A stretch of 64,000 nucleotides of DNA. It comes from Misgurnus anguillicaudatus (taxonomy: Eukaryota > Chordata > Actinopteri > Cypriniformes > Cobitidae). Below are positions 23,024 to 35,889 of the stretch, piece after piece. The notes below the pieces were generated by a model. It searched no databases. It saw only the letters and a list, made by a program, of their open reading frames with translations, and was not told the origin of the DNA. Position 1 is the stretch's first letter. Each line of letters starts with the position of its first letter. The translations under genes were made by a program, and so were the position numbers. The stretch spans positions 21,151,001-21,215,000 of the forward strand of contig NC_073361.2 of assembly GCF_027580225.2 (NCBI RefSeq), in the 5' to 3' direction.

Positions 23024-23386
23024 GTGCTGCCTCACGATTAGTCGCGACTAATCGTTTGCAGAATAAAAGTTTTTGTTTACATAATATATGTTGGTGTACT
23101 ATGTATAATAATTATGTATAAATAAATACATACACATGCATGTATAATTTAAAGAAAAATATATATTTATATAATAAATATTTATATTTATATATATTTA
23201 TATATAATATAAATTATATAAAAATATTAAACTTTATATACACATGCAAATATTTCTTAAATATATACATGCATGTGTGTGTTTGAATTTATACATAATT
23301 ATTATACACAGTACACCAACATATATTATGTAAACAAAAACTTGAATTCTGCAAACGATTAGTCGCGACTAATCGTGAGGCAGCAC
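23024..23386. mobile_element. TA-flanked palindromic MITE with TTAGTCGCGACTAA motif
   Basis: GTGCTGCCTCACGATTAGTC at 23024 mirrors GACTAATCGTGAGGCAGCAC ending at 23386, with TA on both sides (23022-23023 and 23387-23388). Arms of about 120 bp flank an AT-rich loop made of ATATTTATAT repeats. TIR identity is very high. Non-coding. Confidence 0.9.
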
Positions 23387-23410
23387 TAAAGTAATCCAGT
23401 TACAGACTTA

Positions 23411-23787
23411 AGGGAGTCGCACACTGGACGCGCAGCCATTCTAAAAAAAATCTAACACATTGTTTTATATACGCACACCGGCACCAACAGGTGGCGCCTG
23501 TCTGCTGCGCCCAGCTACGACTCAGGAAGTTGCTTAAATCCCTGACGCGCCAAAGAGCGCCACTAGTAGTTTAACATTAAATAACATCATATTTGTTCCA
23601 AATCATTAACAATTAACATTGGCTGCTAACGTATATTTTGCATTTGAAGTAGACGCTATCTGACTAAGCTCGTGCTATTTAATGTGCACTTCCGGTTGAC
23701 GATACCTCCGAGTTATCCTAGACGAGACTCGACGCACACTGCGCAGCGCTGAGCGGCACTGAGCTGCGCGTTTGGTGTGCGACCCCC
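23411..23787. mobile_element. 3-bp-TSD (TTA) MITE, second copy of the 11672-12027 family
   Basis: AGGGAGTCGCACACTGGACG and the inverse TTTGGTGTGCGACCCCC bound the copy, with TTA at 23408-23410 and 23788-23790. The interior GTGGCGCCTGTCTGCTGCGC and CTATCTGACTAAGCTCGTGC matches copy 1. Confidence 0.82.
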
Positions 23788-24617
23788 TTAACACATCACC
23801 AAACAAAGTTTAAAACTTGTTATAATGCATAATAAAAAACAATACAAACATTCAATAAAAAAAGCGCCGCTTACGCACTGCTCACACTTGCGAGGAGCAA
23901 TTCGCGTTGCTACTACTCTCCGGCTCAGCCATTTTGGGCCTGATGAATTGACGCGCATATTATGCGTCAACGTATTTTTTGGGTTGTCCCAGCCCTAATT
24001 GCTTACTTTACTTCTTGATAATAATTGTCGTGGCTGGACGCATCAGTGTCTAGAGTGCATTTGATTGGACACAAAATCTGATTAGAAGCTGAAGTAGGGT
24101 GATGTCATAAAAAATCTAGACCTTTTTTGTGCCAAACTGTAAGCTTTGAATGCTTATATCTTCAGAATGATAATTTTGTCAGAATTTTGGACCATACCAG
24201 TTTCTATATATCCTTAAGCCTAAACTATTTATACTAAATGGAATCTTTTAAATTTTAATTTCAAGGGGACTTTAAATATGTGACTGTATTGCTGTGGTAT
24301 CAAGTCCATGATGTATTTTGAAGATTGGCATGCTGGTATCGAATCAACCCAAACCCTAAATGTAGGTAATTTATCTTCCGACAGCCACTTCCCACCAAGA
24401 CAAATTAGATACAGAATGTCAAACATGACAAAATAAATGTCACAGCAGCTTTGTGCATTACTGTCTATCAGAATAATAACAACTCCACACCTCCATACAA
24501 AGTCACCTATTTTACAGCAGACCACAATATCGAAACTACAGTACATCTAAACATGAGAATTTGAACGAGGCAGATCAAAGATGTGATTGGGGTGTGTGCC
24601 GAAGGGTCGTTTGGTCT

Positions 24618-25263
24618 ACCCATACTCACCAAGATGCGTACAAATGACACGCAGTGTGATTATCGTGCAATAGATACGCCAAATTCCGATTTTGCGTGCA
24701 TATGATACGCCAGTCCTTCCTATTCACTTATATGGCGAATCGTTTCGTGACGTTTTATTTATTATTTTCTCATTTGTTTTCTGTTTTTTAAACCATTTTC
24801 GCTTGGGTTTAGGGTTAGATTTCAGATTTTTTAAGCAGATTATTTAATATACAGGTTTCTCCTAGCCTGACGTTGTCATACTCAATTCTAGTCAGAATCC
24901 GATCTTCCCGTTTTTCAAATTGTGGTGGGCGGGGCTAAGATCGGCTGGCACCCAGGCTAGGTTTCTCCATGTTTTTGTCTATATTTAAGCCATGGTTGCT
25001 TGGAGTTGGGGTTAGAGATGGGGTTTGGGTTAGGATGTCATTTTTATATAACAAAAAGTTGTTCTAACCCTAAACCCAAGCGACAATGGTAAAAAAACAG
25101 AAAACAAATGAGAAAACAATAAATAAAACGACACGAAACGATTCGCCATATAAGTGAATGAGAAGGACTGGCGTATCATATGCACGCAAAATCGGAATTT
25201 GGCGTATCTATTGCACGATAATCACACTGCGTGTCATTTGTACGCTTTTTGGTGAGAATGGGT
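24618..25263. mobile_element. foldback element with about 215-bp inverted arms
   Basis: ACCCATACTCACCAAGATGC and its inverse at the right start arms that stay complementary through CACGCAGTGTGATTATCG, GATACGCCA and CATTTTCGCTTGGGTTTAGG. The loop holds the 97-bp insertion 24863-24959. Flanks TTGGTCTA and TTGGTTTG agree at six of eight positions, a possible decayed TSD. Confidence 0.82.
24863..24959. mobile_element. 97-bp mini hAT-like element in the foldback loop
   Basis: TAGCCTGACG and CCAGGCTA are short inverted ends. GGTTTCTCC flanks it perfectly on both sides (24854-24862 and 24960-24968). Eight of these nine bases could be a hAT TSD. Very small and non-coding. Confidence 0.75.
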
Positions 25264-25819
25264 TGGTTTGGTGCAGGACCAAAAAGGATATGATGTTTTC
25301 TGCATTAAGTCTACCAACAACTTCAGTTAGTCTAGAAGCTGTGTATGGCGCAATATTTTGAAATTACTCAACCAAAATGTCCAACTTAGTTTTAATAGGA
25401 CATGCTTAAATGCTCATTATAGTGAATATTACCCTTCAAAATATGACTATTGTTCTGCCTGCTGTAATAATAGTTTATACTGAAAATCGTATTGATGCTG
25501 TATACTAATATTTCATTAGTTAATGTAGTTTTAATCTCTTCACCAAACAACACACATAAATTTAATTAATAATAATTACTATTACAACTCATACAATTAT
25601 GGATTAAACTATCTCTGTACCAGTATTATATTAATTATTATTATTATTTTTCTTTTTCATCTTTTTATGTCTCATTTGTGTATATATCTGTGATTGCTAA
25701 AAAAGAGAGAGAAATAGAAAAACAATTACAACAAACTTCTTCTCAATAAGCCGCATGTTTTATTTTTAAAAATGTAACATGCCGTGCATGTAGCATAAAC
25801 AGTGCAGGCAGAGTTGCAT

Positions 25820-26127
25820 CCCCACTGAAAAATCCAGCTAAGACCAGCATACGCTGGTGAGCTGGTTTTAGCTGGTTTTAGCTGGTCCCCAGCTTGGTTT
25901 TAGGTGGTTTTGTTGGTGTAGGAAGCTGGTTTTGCTGGTGTAGCAAGCTGGTCTAGCTGTGTTTTGGTCACATTTTAAGCTGGTCTAGCTGGACTTAGCT
26001 TGTCAGGCTGGAATACCAGCTGGCCCACCAGCATGACCAGCTTTGTCAGGCTGGGAGGACCAGCGTAAACCACCTTAAACCAGCTAAAACCAGCTTATGC
26101 TGGTTTTAGCTGGATTTTTCAGTAGGG
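25820..26127. mobile_element. palindromic MITE made of degenerate GCTGGT repeats
   Basis: CACTGAAAAATCCAGCTAAG and CTAAAACCAGC units at the left mirror GCTGGTTTTAGCTGGATTTT and TCAGTAGGG at the right. The body is a degenerate GCTGGTTTTA / TAAACCAGC array. This is a familiar fish element. Exact ends are uncertain by a few bases. Confidence 0.8.
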
Positions 26128-26149
26128 ATGTTCAGTAAAAGAGCCATTT

Positions 26150-26560
26150 ACCTTAGCGAGCGGCACTAATAACCTGTCTCTCAAACACACTTCATCACAC
26201 CGACAAACCACTTCCATGTATTATGCCATTCAAGCCTCTGGTTTCAATTTCTGAAGGCTTTAACGCAACAAACTCAGAGGCCTAGCAGATTTAGGCTTGA
26301 AACGCTGTCAGACACCTTCTGTTCAGATAGATGCTCCGGAGCCAAACGGCTGTCGGCGAGGCCGCCAGAACCTCCGGCATGATAGAGAAGCCTGCAGACC
26401 CGTGACAAGGCTTTTAATTGCAACCTATTGGCAGGCTCAGGCAAGCACATGGCCAGAAACCAAACCAACGCATGCTGTGATGTCAGAACGGGGCTGGGGA
26501 GGTGCATTATGGGACGTTGAGACTTGCTAAATGTGAATGCTTGAATGACGGGCATAGTTT
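26150..26560. other. GC-richer single-copy-looking intronic block
   Basis: No TE signature is seen and the block is GC-richer than its surroundings. It includes CTTTTAATTGCAACCTATTG. It could be a conserved non-coding element of the ctnnd2 intron; this is inference from composition only. Confidence 0.3.
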
Positions 26561-26569
26561 ATTATGAAT

Positions 26570-28115
26570 GCTGTTTGTTTCATTCTCTCCCTGTAAATAA
26601 TGTGTGTGGTTGAGTCTCTGTAGTGTCTCTCTGCATTTATCATCTGACTGACTGCAGTGTGTGTGTTCAACAAGAATTACAGGATTTTAATTCATTTTAG
26701 ATGTCTCTCGAAACGTTCTGCACCCTCTTGACGCAAACGCGTCATTCCTTTCTCAAAGTTAAATTGCTGATTTAGTACTGCTCAGATACAGAGTCATCCA
26801 AGCGTAGATGTTCACTTGTTTTGTAATTCCCCAAACAACAGGCGTTCCTTGCGAAAACATACATTTCGAGATGAAATCTAATAAAGCACACACGGTCCGA
26901 ATGACAGATGAGATACCATTAACTTTAAATGGATATAACAGTATCAACCGCAGTAAAACGGCACAGTTAAATCAATAACAATTACAGCAAGATGCAGTTA
27001 CCATTGGTTATGCATATTAGAGAGTATCAAATGGTATATTAACCTCCATTACAACAACATCCTTAGTGTGCAAAAGGATGTGTAATCTTGATGTGGCCTT
27101 GTAAAAATTTTTTTATCTTTAGTTAAGCTCAGTCATTCAGTGCACTTGGTGGCTTGCCGAACATCTTGGACTGCTCATTCGGAGCTCTTGAATAAGATGC
27201 GAACCTCTTATTCATGACTTTGTGGGAATAAGCTTTAGTGGATTTGTTCCAGAATGCTTCATTAAAATGAGATGCCGCCTTTAACGCAAAGCAGACAACT
27301 TTAATTGCCTTTTGCTGCCAGTTCAACTGAGCGGGGCACACAGTAGGAGGAGGAATAAAAAACAGCCATATAAAGTCTCGCTTTACATCTACAGAAATGG
27401 TTAAGGGTCTCTGTACCCAGAACTGTACACTTTAGATAAGTGGAACTGAATAAGCTTTGTCGAAAGGGCATACCTATAAAATGCGAGGTTTGCCGACCTT
27501 ATACTGTATGGCTTTTCTAGTCTTATGCTCAAATCTCACTGGATGGCCATCTGCATGCCATGGCGAAGGAGGAAAATACTGACACATTGATCGAATGGCT
27601 CTATAGGGATTTGTTTCTATAGGTGTAACATTACGTAACGTTTTACATTCAATGTGAAAAGGGCTTTAGTTTTGGTAGGATTAGTTAACTTTTACTTTAT
27701 AATTAGTTGTGGTCACTTAGAAAAGACAATAAAGAAGTGGTCACACTAGGTTTTAGGAATGCAATAATGAACATAAAGTAGGTAAGAGATATGTTGTCAT
27801 ACTCCAAGCCTTCAGTTTATAAATGATAATACGCACCGTGTTTTTACAGTGCACCAAAAAGCTAATGATAACGAATTAAGAATATTGAAAAGACACATTT
27901 TTCCATTCCACTGCACTTTTTATTGTTTTATTATGTACTGTAAGCATGCACTGGATAGATGTGTTTTACTGTTGAGCTTTATCTTTTGCAGCATATCACA
28001 TGTAAACGCTGCGTTTATAAAACCAGTGGACCAATCAGATGACACTAGAGGCGGATCAAGCATTGCAAGCTTTTGTTTACAGCAGACATGGCAATAGTTT
28101 TATTTGATGGCAACA
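26570..28115. other. intronic DNA with no recognised feature
   Basis: I recognised no exon, repeat family or inverted repeat here. A GC-moderate stretch at 27130-27340 is open on the minus strand for 70 codons but lacks splice context and resembles no family I know. Confidence 0.4.
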
Positions 28116-28125
28116 TGGTGTAGGG

Positions 28126-28316
28126 CAGTGGTTCCCAACCTTTTTTCACTTCAAGAACCCCTAACAATATTTGAAGGCCCCCCGTTCACTCATTTTTTTC
28201 CAAATAAAGTTAACTAGAGCTTGGAATGACTAGACAGATGTATATTCACTTCAAATTCAATTCGAAATCTGCTAAGGCACCCCTGTAGGCCCCGACCCCC
28301 TGGTTGTGAAACACTG
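28126..28316. mobile_element. hAT-like MITE, decayed
   Basis: CAGTGGTTCCCAACC and GGTTGTGAAACACTG are imperfect inverted ends of the Charlie-like type, 191 bp apart. No TSD is visible, so the copy is old. Confidence 0.65.
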
Positions 28317-28704
28317 GACAAAAACAAAAACAGCCAATGATTATTTTTTAGGTGATTTCTGCATGCTATTTGTGACCAAACAAAGTCCCAAAAAGTTCAA
28401 ACACATGTTCCACATATCTTCTTATTTTGCCTTAGTTTCCATACAATACTTCATGCTACTAATAAGGGTGTAGCCCGCATGTCACTCATATGCTTTACCA
28501 TAACTACATAGAAAAGTCCTGAAACCCTGCATGATGATTGCATATGAAATCAAATTTCATATGGTTTTTATTAATTTACAATCAAAGGCTAATTCTGTCA
28601 CATGACTTGGGAATTCGCACAATGTGGACTGTGAAAACATACAATTGTCACTAATAAAACTTTATTATCATTCAGGATCCTGCCAAAGAGTCTTGTCTTA
28701 TATT

Positions 28705-29146
28705 TGTCTTGTCATGATGGCAGGGTTCTGGCAGTCCCATGTTCTATGTGGAGGTTCATGGCCTTGTGTATCGGGTCATGTGCCTTCGGTGTATCATCTC
28801 TTGTTCCCACCCCCTCATTTTCCTGCTTATTGTTAATCATTAGTTTATTCCCATCACCTGTTCCCTCCTCGTTATCTGGTTTGGTTTTCTTATTTAATGT
28901 CATTGTTTCTTTAGCCCTGTGCAGGATCATTTTGTACCATCATGTGCGTGCTTGTCGTATGTTCTCCAGTCTAGAAATCAAGTCATGTTAATCGTCAAGT
29001 TGTAGTCTAGTTTTGTGTTAGTCTCTGTTTATCTTTATATCTTGTTGATGTAAAGGCGTGGGCTTTTGTTTTGTCTAAGTGTAATAAAAGTCTTTTGTTT
29101 AACCCCTCATCATTGCTCTTGGGTTCATCAGTCCTAAACCCTGACA
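28705..29146 (+). mobile_element. probable solo LTR of an LTR retrotransposon
   Basis: The block starts TGTCTTGTCATGATGG and ends CCTAAACCCTGACA, giving TG...CA ends. It has a TATA-like TTATTTAATG near 28890 and AATAAA at 29083-29088 about 60 bp before the end. This is the layout of fish LTRs of the same look. No primer-binding site, polypurine tract or gag/pol sequence is adjacent, and no flanking duplication is clear, so the exact 5' edge is uncertain. Confidence 0.6.
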
Positions 29147-30020
29147 ATTATCCACCTTTATTACTTTATATATTTCTTTAATAAAGGCTTTCTTAAATGT
29201 CACTGTATAAAATGTGCAAAATCCTGGGTAAAGCAATACTTCAAACGGTCAAAAGGGAGTACAGTATGTATTTAACAAATGCTGAGACCCTTTACATAAC
29301 CCAGATCTGTCACACAGGCATCGCAGGAGAAACATCAGATTAAAGCAATAATGACAAGTCTGAAATGTCTGCCCCCTTTACAAGCAATTAAAATCAGCCT
29401 GCCATACTGCACTTTGTTCCCCTAAAAGCAGTGGTATCAAAGAGAGAAGATCGCTGGATGAAACAAGCAGAAAACAATCTCACCAAACTAAAGTTATATG
29501 CATATTTCAAGATATCTGCAGTATGTGGGAGGTCTGCAGCCAGAGTTACAAGAAGCAACTTTTTAAGTAAACTTCATATCAGATTTACATTTCATTTGGT
29601 TTAAGGTCACCCAACAAAAGACAGCCAATGCTAAATCAAACAATGAAACTCTGTGAGGCGGTTTCCTGGACTGAGAGCTGTCCAAACAGAAAACAACTTG
29701 CACTGACATATCTTAAAATACATCAATGCCCTTAGTTTTGCCATAAAATACAATGCAAATGTAGACATGTTTGTTAAAACTAGTTATACTTCCTAATTAA
29801 ACTAAGGTCTAGTCCTGGCTTAAAATAATCCCTGTCTGGGAAACCACCCTTATAAAAAAAATCTTTAGAAATTGTAGTATTACTGGCATGTTCACACTAT
29901 GAAACAAGCTCTTTGGGCTTCACTGTAAAAAAAATAGCTGTAGTTATGCAGCTGTTTGCCAGTAACTTACTGTAGATTTAAATTTTTGCTCTTGACTGGC
30001 AACAGTTTGTTTTAAGTTAA

Positions 30021-30529
30021 AGGGACAGTCCCCTTTTTTGGAAAATAGGCTCATATTTAGAGTTAAAAAATAGATTTTTACAGTTTTGGAATCCATTCAG
30101 CCGATCTCCGGGTCTGGTGGTACCACTTTTAGCATAGCTTAGTATAATGATATGACGCAGTGCCCAAAAATAGTCCCCTGCTATTGAAAATTACCAAGAG
30201 GACTATTTTCGGGCCCTGCGTAATATCATTGAGCCATGATATTTACATGATTATTAAGCCAGAATAAGAGTTCCCAATTTTCCGTAAGTCTTAGTACAGA
30301 ATGTAACTACAGAAGAGTCAAGTTTTAAGTAGGAAAAATATCAAAAATCTTTGGTTATTTTTTGTGCAATGCTAATGGTCTAATCAGATTCAATGGATTA
30401 TGCTAAGCTATGCTAAAAGTGGTACCGCCAGACCCGGAGATCGACTGAGTGGATTCCAAAATGGTTAAAATAAAATGTCTAACAGAGAGGGGAGCTGGAA
30501 AATGAGCATTTTTTTAAAATGCCGTCCCT
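30021..30529. mobile_element. TTAA-type element, AGGGACACTCC family, copy 2
   Basis: AGGGACAGTCCCCTTTT follows TTAA (30017-30020), and TGCCGTCCCT precedes TTAA (30530-30533). The inner CCGATCTCCGGGTCTGG / CCAGACCCGGAGATCG repeats are inverted. It is preceded at 29920 by CACTGTAAAAAAAATAG and followed by TCTTTACAGAA, so it may sit inside a CACTGTAAAAA-type element. Confidence 0.85.
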
Positions 30530-30539
30530 TTAAATGAAC

Positions 30540-33020
30540 ATTAAACATTAACAAGTCTTTATCTTTACAGAATAAAACTAAAATAACGCCTCTTCCAAAG
30601 ATTTCTGGGAAGCAAAATCTGAAGAAAAAAACAGAAAAAGTTTGATGAGGATTTCTTGTTCCCAGAATGCTTTGCATGAGGCTGTTATTTTATAGGTTTA
30701 AACTGGGTCACATTTGTATCCCTAACTTTGGAGGGGATGTACTCTAGATGTTCTGGAGATGCAAGTCAGTCATGGTTGACTCCTTCGCAGCCTTCTTACA
30801 TCCAAACATGAAAAATTATGTTAATGTTAGGACTCCATCAAAATCTAACATGCAATAACACAGATGTACTGCCAATGTGTGTGTATTGTGCAGCTGCCCT
30901 GACTCATACTATACCATAGGCGACAGGGGCGCAATTACCTTTGTTGAAATCCATTCATTTTATGACTTTACACCTATTACAGTTCATTATTGCCGTTATA
31001 TACATACATAAAATAAATTATTTATGACATCACACTGCTCGATGGTACAGGGGTGTAAATGTCACTATAAATATAAAAATATGATAAATATCTTGAATTT
31101 ATTTCCTGAAAAGCTTGTTTTCTGTTTGTCAGTGAATATGTCTTAGAAGCCGGGGCACATTTGATTAACTTGACCTGTAGAGTCTAAAACTATTATCATC
31201 CATTCCTTCATTGCTCCTAGCAGCTGAACAGATGTCTTATCACAGGTAAAACACTTATTCTATTGCGTGGCAGAGAATGTAGTTATTTGTAAATGCAGAA
31301 CGTATGAAGCACCCTGAGGCTTGAATGCAAAACATACGTGACCCATTCTTTGAAAACCCATTTTTGTGATTAACTGTATTCTACATAATCATCCTACATA
31401 ATTTAAAGAACATTCTTTTATAATATAACCTTAATATCATACTTACCTCACTTGATCACTAATGACAATATTATCATTCATTTTAAATCAAATGGGCGGG
31501 TGGTACAAAGTGTTCACAAATGTGCTTATATGGCCACCGATAAATGTTAACCCTGCATCTTAATCCGCATACAGTACTATCACTAGTTGATTTAATGTCC
31601 CATCTATTTCAATTATTTATTGGATTTGATATTTATTTGTGTGTGTTTTTCTCAGTTTGAAATGAATTATAATTTATTTCGATAACTGTATGGATTACTT
31701 TTTGATGGATAGTTGTTCTTTTTGAAGCTTTAAATGGGGAGGGGGTTTCAATGGTATTTCAAGCATTCTGACTTATTAACACAGTTATAGAGTTGTTTCC
31801 TCATGCTAAACGTAGGCAAAGTGTCAAAAAAGCAGTTGGGCGTGTTACAGAGTATTTCTATACCGAATGCACTTCACCAGGGTTCGTAAAAGTTTCGGAA
31901 AGTTTTTTTTTCTATTACAGGTCCAACTGATGTATTAGGGGTTTTCTATACGTATCACTTCTTTATATGGGCACTTCCCCCAGAAAACCCCGCCCACCCG
32001 TCAATCAGCGGGAGACGCTAGCACTTGCAAACATCTTATCACGCAACACAGCTTTGTTTAATTTCAAAACTCAACAATGGCACGAAAGAAGAAGTGTGTT
32101 TTTGGATGTAAGGAGAAGAAATCCTTATGAAAACAATGGATATAGTCTATTATCCGGGGTAGCAGCAGAGTTTTGCGTGTGTGTTTGATGCACTGGATTT
32201 TCCCAACCGGGTCACGAGTTCATGCGGTAAGTAAAACTTCTGTCTTATGTTGTAAATATGCGCGTGCATATATAAATGACACGAACATGTAGTGAATCAT
32301 AAGTTATAAGTGTTGTATAGTGTTGCATGGCTCGTACTCGCTCCACCCGCGGTAGTAACTCCTCCTTTATTTTTTTGTACGTTATCGGAAAGATTCAGTG
32401 AAGCTAATCTTTCTTTTATAAATCTGATTAAACTTTAGACTCTTCAGAGATATAAAGGATGTCATACTACTCTATAGGTACTCCAGATTAACATCAGAAA
32501 TGCAGAAACAGCGTGTGTAAGCTTTAAAAAAGCTGATAAGGGTTAGGATTTGATTTAATATCTCTTACAGTAATGGTGATTGTGACAGGTCACACAAGTC
32601 TTTGATTTGTATTTATTCCACATCTAGAAAATACTGATATTTATTGCATATCGCCATTCATTCCAAATCTACAGAGATATGAATTTTAGTCAATATCGCA
32701 AAGCCCTTCTTCAGGTGATGCTATATTTAAGAGGACATTTGGTTATGACGGCATCCTCCAACCTGCTCCCACCAAACACATAGGCAATCCCAGTAAAGCC
32801 ATTGCAGTATTGAAAACAATCCCACACCCTCATACATCAGGGCATATTTTCCTCCACCTACATGTTGCTTATTTCAAAGGATGATGCTACTGTAACTTCT
32901 GAACTCAAACTTTGATTCCTGTTGCTAATGGGTGCACATGCCCACATGACTGTAGAATAATTTATTTCTATTTACTACATCATTAGTGCAATTCTCTTGC
33001 TAGCAATTTCTATTTCAGAT
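30540..33020. other. intronic DNA, mostly unrecognised
   Basis: AT-rich with no confident element. Around 31960-32520 there is a GC-richer patch with a tiny THAP-like peptide start (ATG at 32077) and a 3' part, CTCTATAGGTACTCCAGATT, that looks like the end of a dispersed fish element. Confidence 0.4.
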
Positions 33021-33031
33021 CATAGAGACAG

Positions 33032-33058
33032 GGAGAGAGAGAGAGAGAGAGAGAGAGA
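33032..33058. repeat. (GA)n microsatellite
   Basis: About 13 GA units, uninterrupted. Confidence 0.95.
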
Positions 33059-33059
33059 C

Positions 33060-34500
33060 AACGAGCCAAACAATAGTCCTAGAGCTAGCTGCAAGAGACT
33101 GTGTGAGTATGAAAGTCCTTTAACTGCAGGAAAGCCTACTGCCACTGGTTGACAATGTTATGAGACACGGCACCCGGTGGCACAAGGGCATGCATATACT
33201 GTAGTGACTTCAGAAATACACACACCGCCTCTGATGTTTCAGAAGAGGTTGGAGTTGGGGTTTTGGGAGTCGATCTTATTGTTATACAGCAGCTGGAGGG
33301 TAGTGTTTGATTTAATGGATCCCTATAGAAAGGCTTGGTTTAATGTAGGGCAGTCCTCACAAGCTGGCTGCCTGGCAATTACTTATACAGTAGCTGTAGG
33401 AGGGTGTTTGTGTGTGCGCAAATGTGTGAAAAAATATTTTAATAGAAATATCTGTGTCTATGTAAATGTGTATGTTTGTCTACTTTAGTTGGTGATGGGG
33501 TCCAATGCTCGCCATGTGCCAAATGTAGAGTAAAAGTAACTTTTATGTGACCGACTAGTTTGACTGTAATACATTCAGCTCTTTTTCCAGTGTGCACTGT
33601 TGAAGAGCCAACGTACAGAGGACATTTTAGTGTTGTTATGCAAAAACCACCTAGTAAGCAAACCAAAGGTGGCAAGGGATGAAAATGTGGCAAGGAACAA
33701 AGTTACTGTAGGACACAATTTTACCTGGAACTGTATACATAGATGCTAATACCCAAAACGACTTCCAGTACAAGGGTTAACATTTTATCAGTATGTGAGT
33801 TCTCTTAGAATCAGAATCTCTACCAATTGGGTGAACACTCCCAGACAACATCTGCCAAATGCATAAATCATATGTAAATGTTTAGCCCATTGCATGGGCT
33901 AAAACGTTTAAACCTTTTATGTACAGCATCATCATAGTGTTTAATTCTGAAGCAGCAGTGCCCTCAATGTCTTAGCTCAAGGGACAGTGTGTAAGTGGAG
34001 GTGGTTTTAAGTGAGAGAGGCTGATCTGAAGTGACGTGATCACTGACTGTAAACTATCCGGGACATTGTGTCTGAGCTCCTCAGTCTCAGCCCAGGCTAA
34101 CAGCAAAGACTTGCAGGTAGGTTGGTCACCGGTCATGTCAGTCCCAGTTAAAGGAGATTCCCAAAGTCACCCTGTGACATCACATCTCACCTACATTAAG
34201 ATCAAATCCATTGTAACCCTGATAGAGACAGCTGTGAAGAATAAAGGTGTGGAGAGTGGCAGAGAGTGAAATGAGAAATTAGTGACAGGACTATGTGACA
34301 TCAGCTGTGTTACGCTCTTCAGACAGCTTGTTTTTTTTTGGAAAACAATACTTTGGTATCATTGGAAAATAAGCCATCATAGCTTCCAACAATATGACAC
34401 AGCATTTAAAACACATTTAACTGCAGTAATGTGACATTTTTGAAAACTTAAGGTAGAAAAAAGGTAGAAAATAGGTTGATTTATCCATCAAGGTTTGATT
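33060..34500. other. intronic DNA with no recognised element
   Basis: No TIR pair or exon recognised. A V-SINE tail-like ATCTGCCAAATGCATAAAT occurs near 33850. Confidence 0.4.
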
Positions 34501-34513
34501 GGATAATTGTTAA

Positions 34514-35131
34514 AGGGACACTTAACTTTTTTTGAAAATATGCTCATTTTTCAGGTCCTATAGAGTTAAACATTTGATTTTTACCGTTTTGGAATCTATT
34601 CAGCTGATCTCCGGGTCTGGCGCTAGCACTTTTAGCATAGCTTAGCATAATCCATTGAATTTGATTAGACCATTAGCATCGCGAAAAAAATAATCGAGTT
34701 TCAATATTTTTCCTATTTAAAACTTGAATCTTCTGTAGTTACATCGTGTACTAAGACCGACGAAAAATTAAAAGTTGCTATTTTCAAGGCAGATATGTCT
34801 AGGAACTATACTGTCTTTTTGGCGTAATAATCAAGGACTTTGCTGCCGTACCATGGCTGCAGGAGGCGCAATGATATTACGCAGTGCCCGAAAATAGTAT
34901 CCAGCCATTTTAAGGTACTAAGGGGACTACTTTCAGGCGCTGCTTAATATTTATATTTTTAGCGCAATGCTAATGGTCTAATCAGATTCAATGGATTATG
35001 CTAAGCTATGCTAAAAGTGGTACCACCAGACCCGGAGATCAGCTGAATGGATTCCAAAAAGGTAAAAATAAAATGTTTACCTCTAGGGAAGTTGTAAAAT
35101 GAGCATATTTTCAAAAAAGTGGAGTGTTCAT
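34514..35131. mobile_element. TTAA-type element, AGGGACACTCC family, copy 3
   Basis: AGGGACACTTAACTTTTTTT follows TTAA (34510-34513). GTGGAGTGTTCAT precedes TTAA (35132-35135). The interior includes CGATCT-type CTGATCTCCGGGTCTGGCGC and its inverse, plus GGCGTAATAATCAAGGACTT as in copy 4. Confidence 0.88.
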
Positions 35132-35139
35132 TTAATGGA

Positions 35140-35880
35140 TCAATACATTTTACAAAAAGAGAGGAACTTGTGCACACCAAACAGTATTGTCAAGCTCAAA
35201 AAGTTTACCATGATTTCTCATATGGGTTCTGAAAATGGAGTATGCAAATTCTGACAATGTAAATCTATAAGATGGTTTTTAATTGGTTCATTGTTTTTGT
35301 ACAGCCCTCCACAACAAGTTGTTCAGAGTTATACACTGAAGTTTAATTCTCAGGGTTGAGGGATTTGAAAAAGGTAATAATGAGGCTTGCCTCAAAGGCA
35401 GAGAAAGTCATTACATTTGACGAAAGACTGAAAACAAACGCTTTAAAAAAAAAGTGCACCAATGAATTGAGCACAATAAGACCAGGGACAGAAAGCAAAT
35501 GGGATCAATTTTGATTTCATGTTGTGTGTGAAGTATTAACTTGAATCATTCTGCCCAAACAGACTAATAAAGCAAAAACAAATTCAGTGTAAATGGTCAA
35601 TGCCTGCTAATATTGTCTATGATAAACGTAATAAATTTCGAAAAGCCACCGTTCGTGTTGAAAATGAAGAAAAGATGAAAGTTTTGCCCCTATTGAAATT
35701 GCCTTTCCATTTTGGCGATCCATAAGTCTCACACTCCAGTACCAAAGACAGCCAGGATGGTGTTTGGACAAATGGCCTGCTATGCTCACAAAGCATGTCA
35801 TTAATCTCTCCTTTCTCTCATTCAAATAAACAACACCATTAGGACAACGGCTCTGCCCATCAACGCGCTCATAGTAAATA
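35140..35880. other. intronic DNA with no recognised feature
   Basis: Unremarkable AT-rich sequence. A minus-strand open frame over 35607-35912 lacks splice context. Confidence 0.4.
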
Positions 35881-35889
35881 AGCCCACTG

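Noticed and set aside
32077..32130. ATG followed by ARKKKCVFGCKEKK, like the start of a THAP zinc finger
   Set aside because: Only 18 codons before a stop; the remaining Cys/His ligands are not in frame. At most a transposon gene relic, too weak to call.
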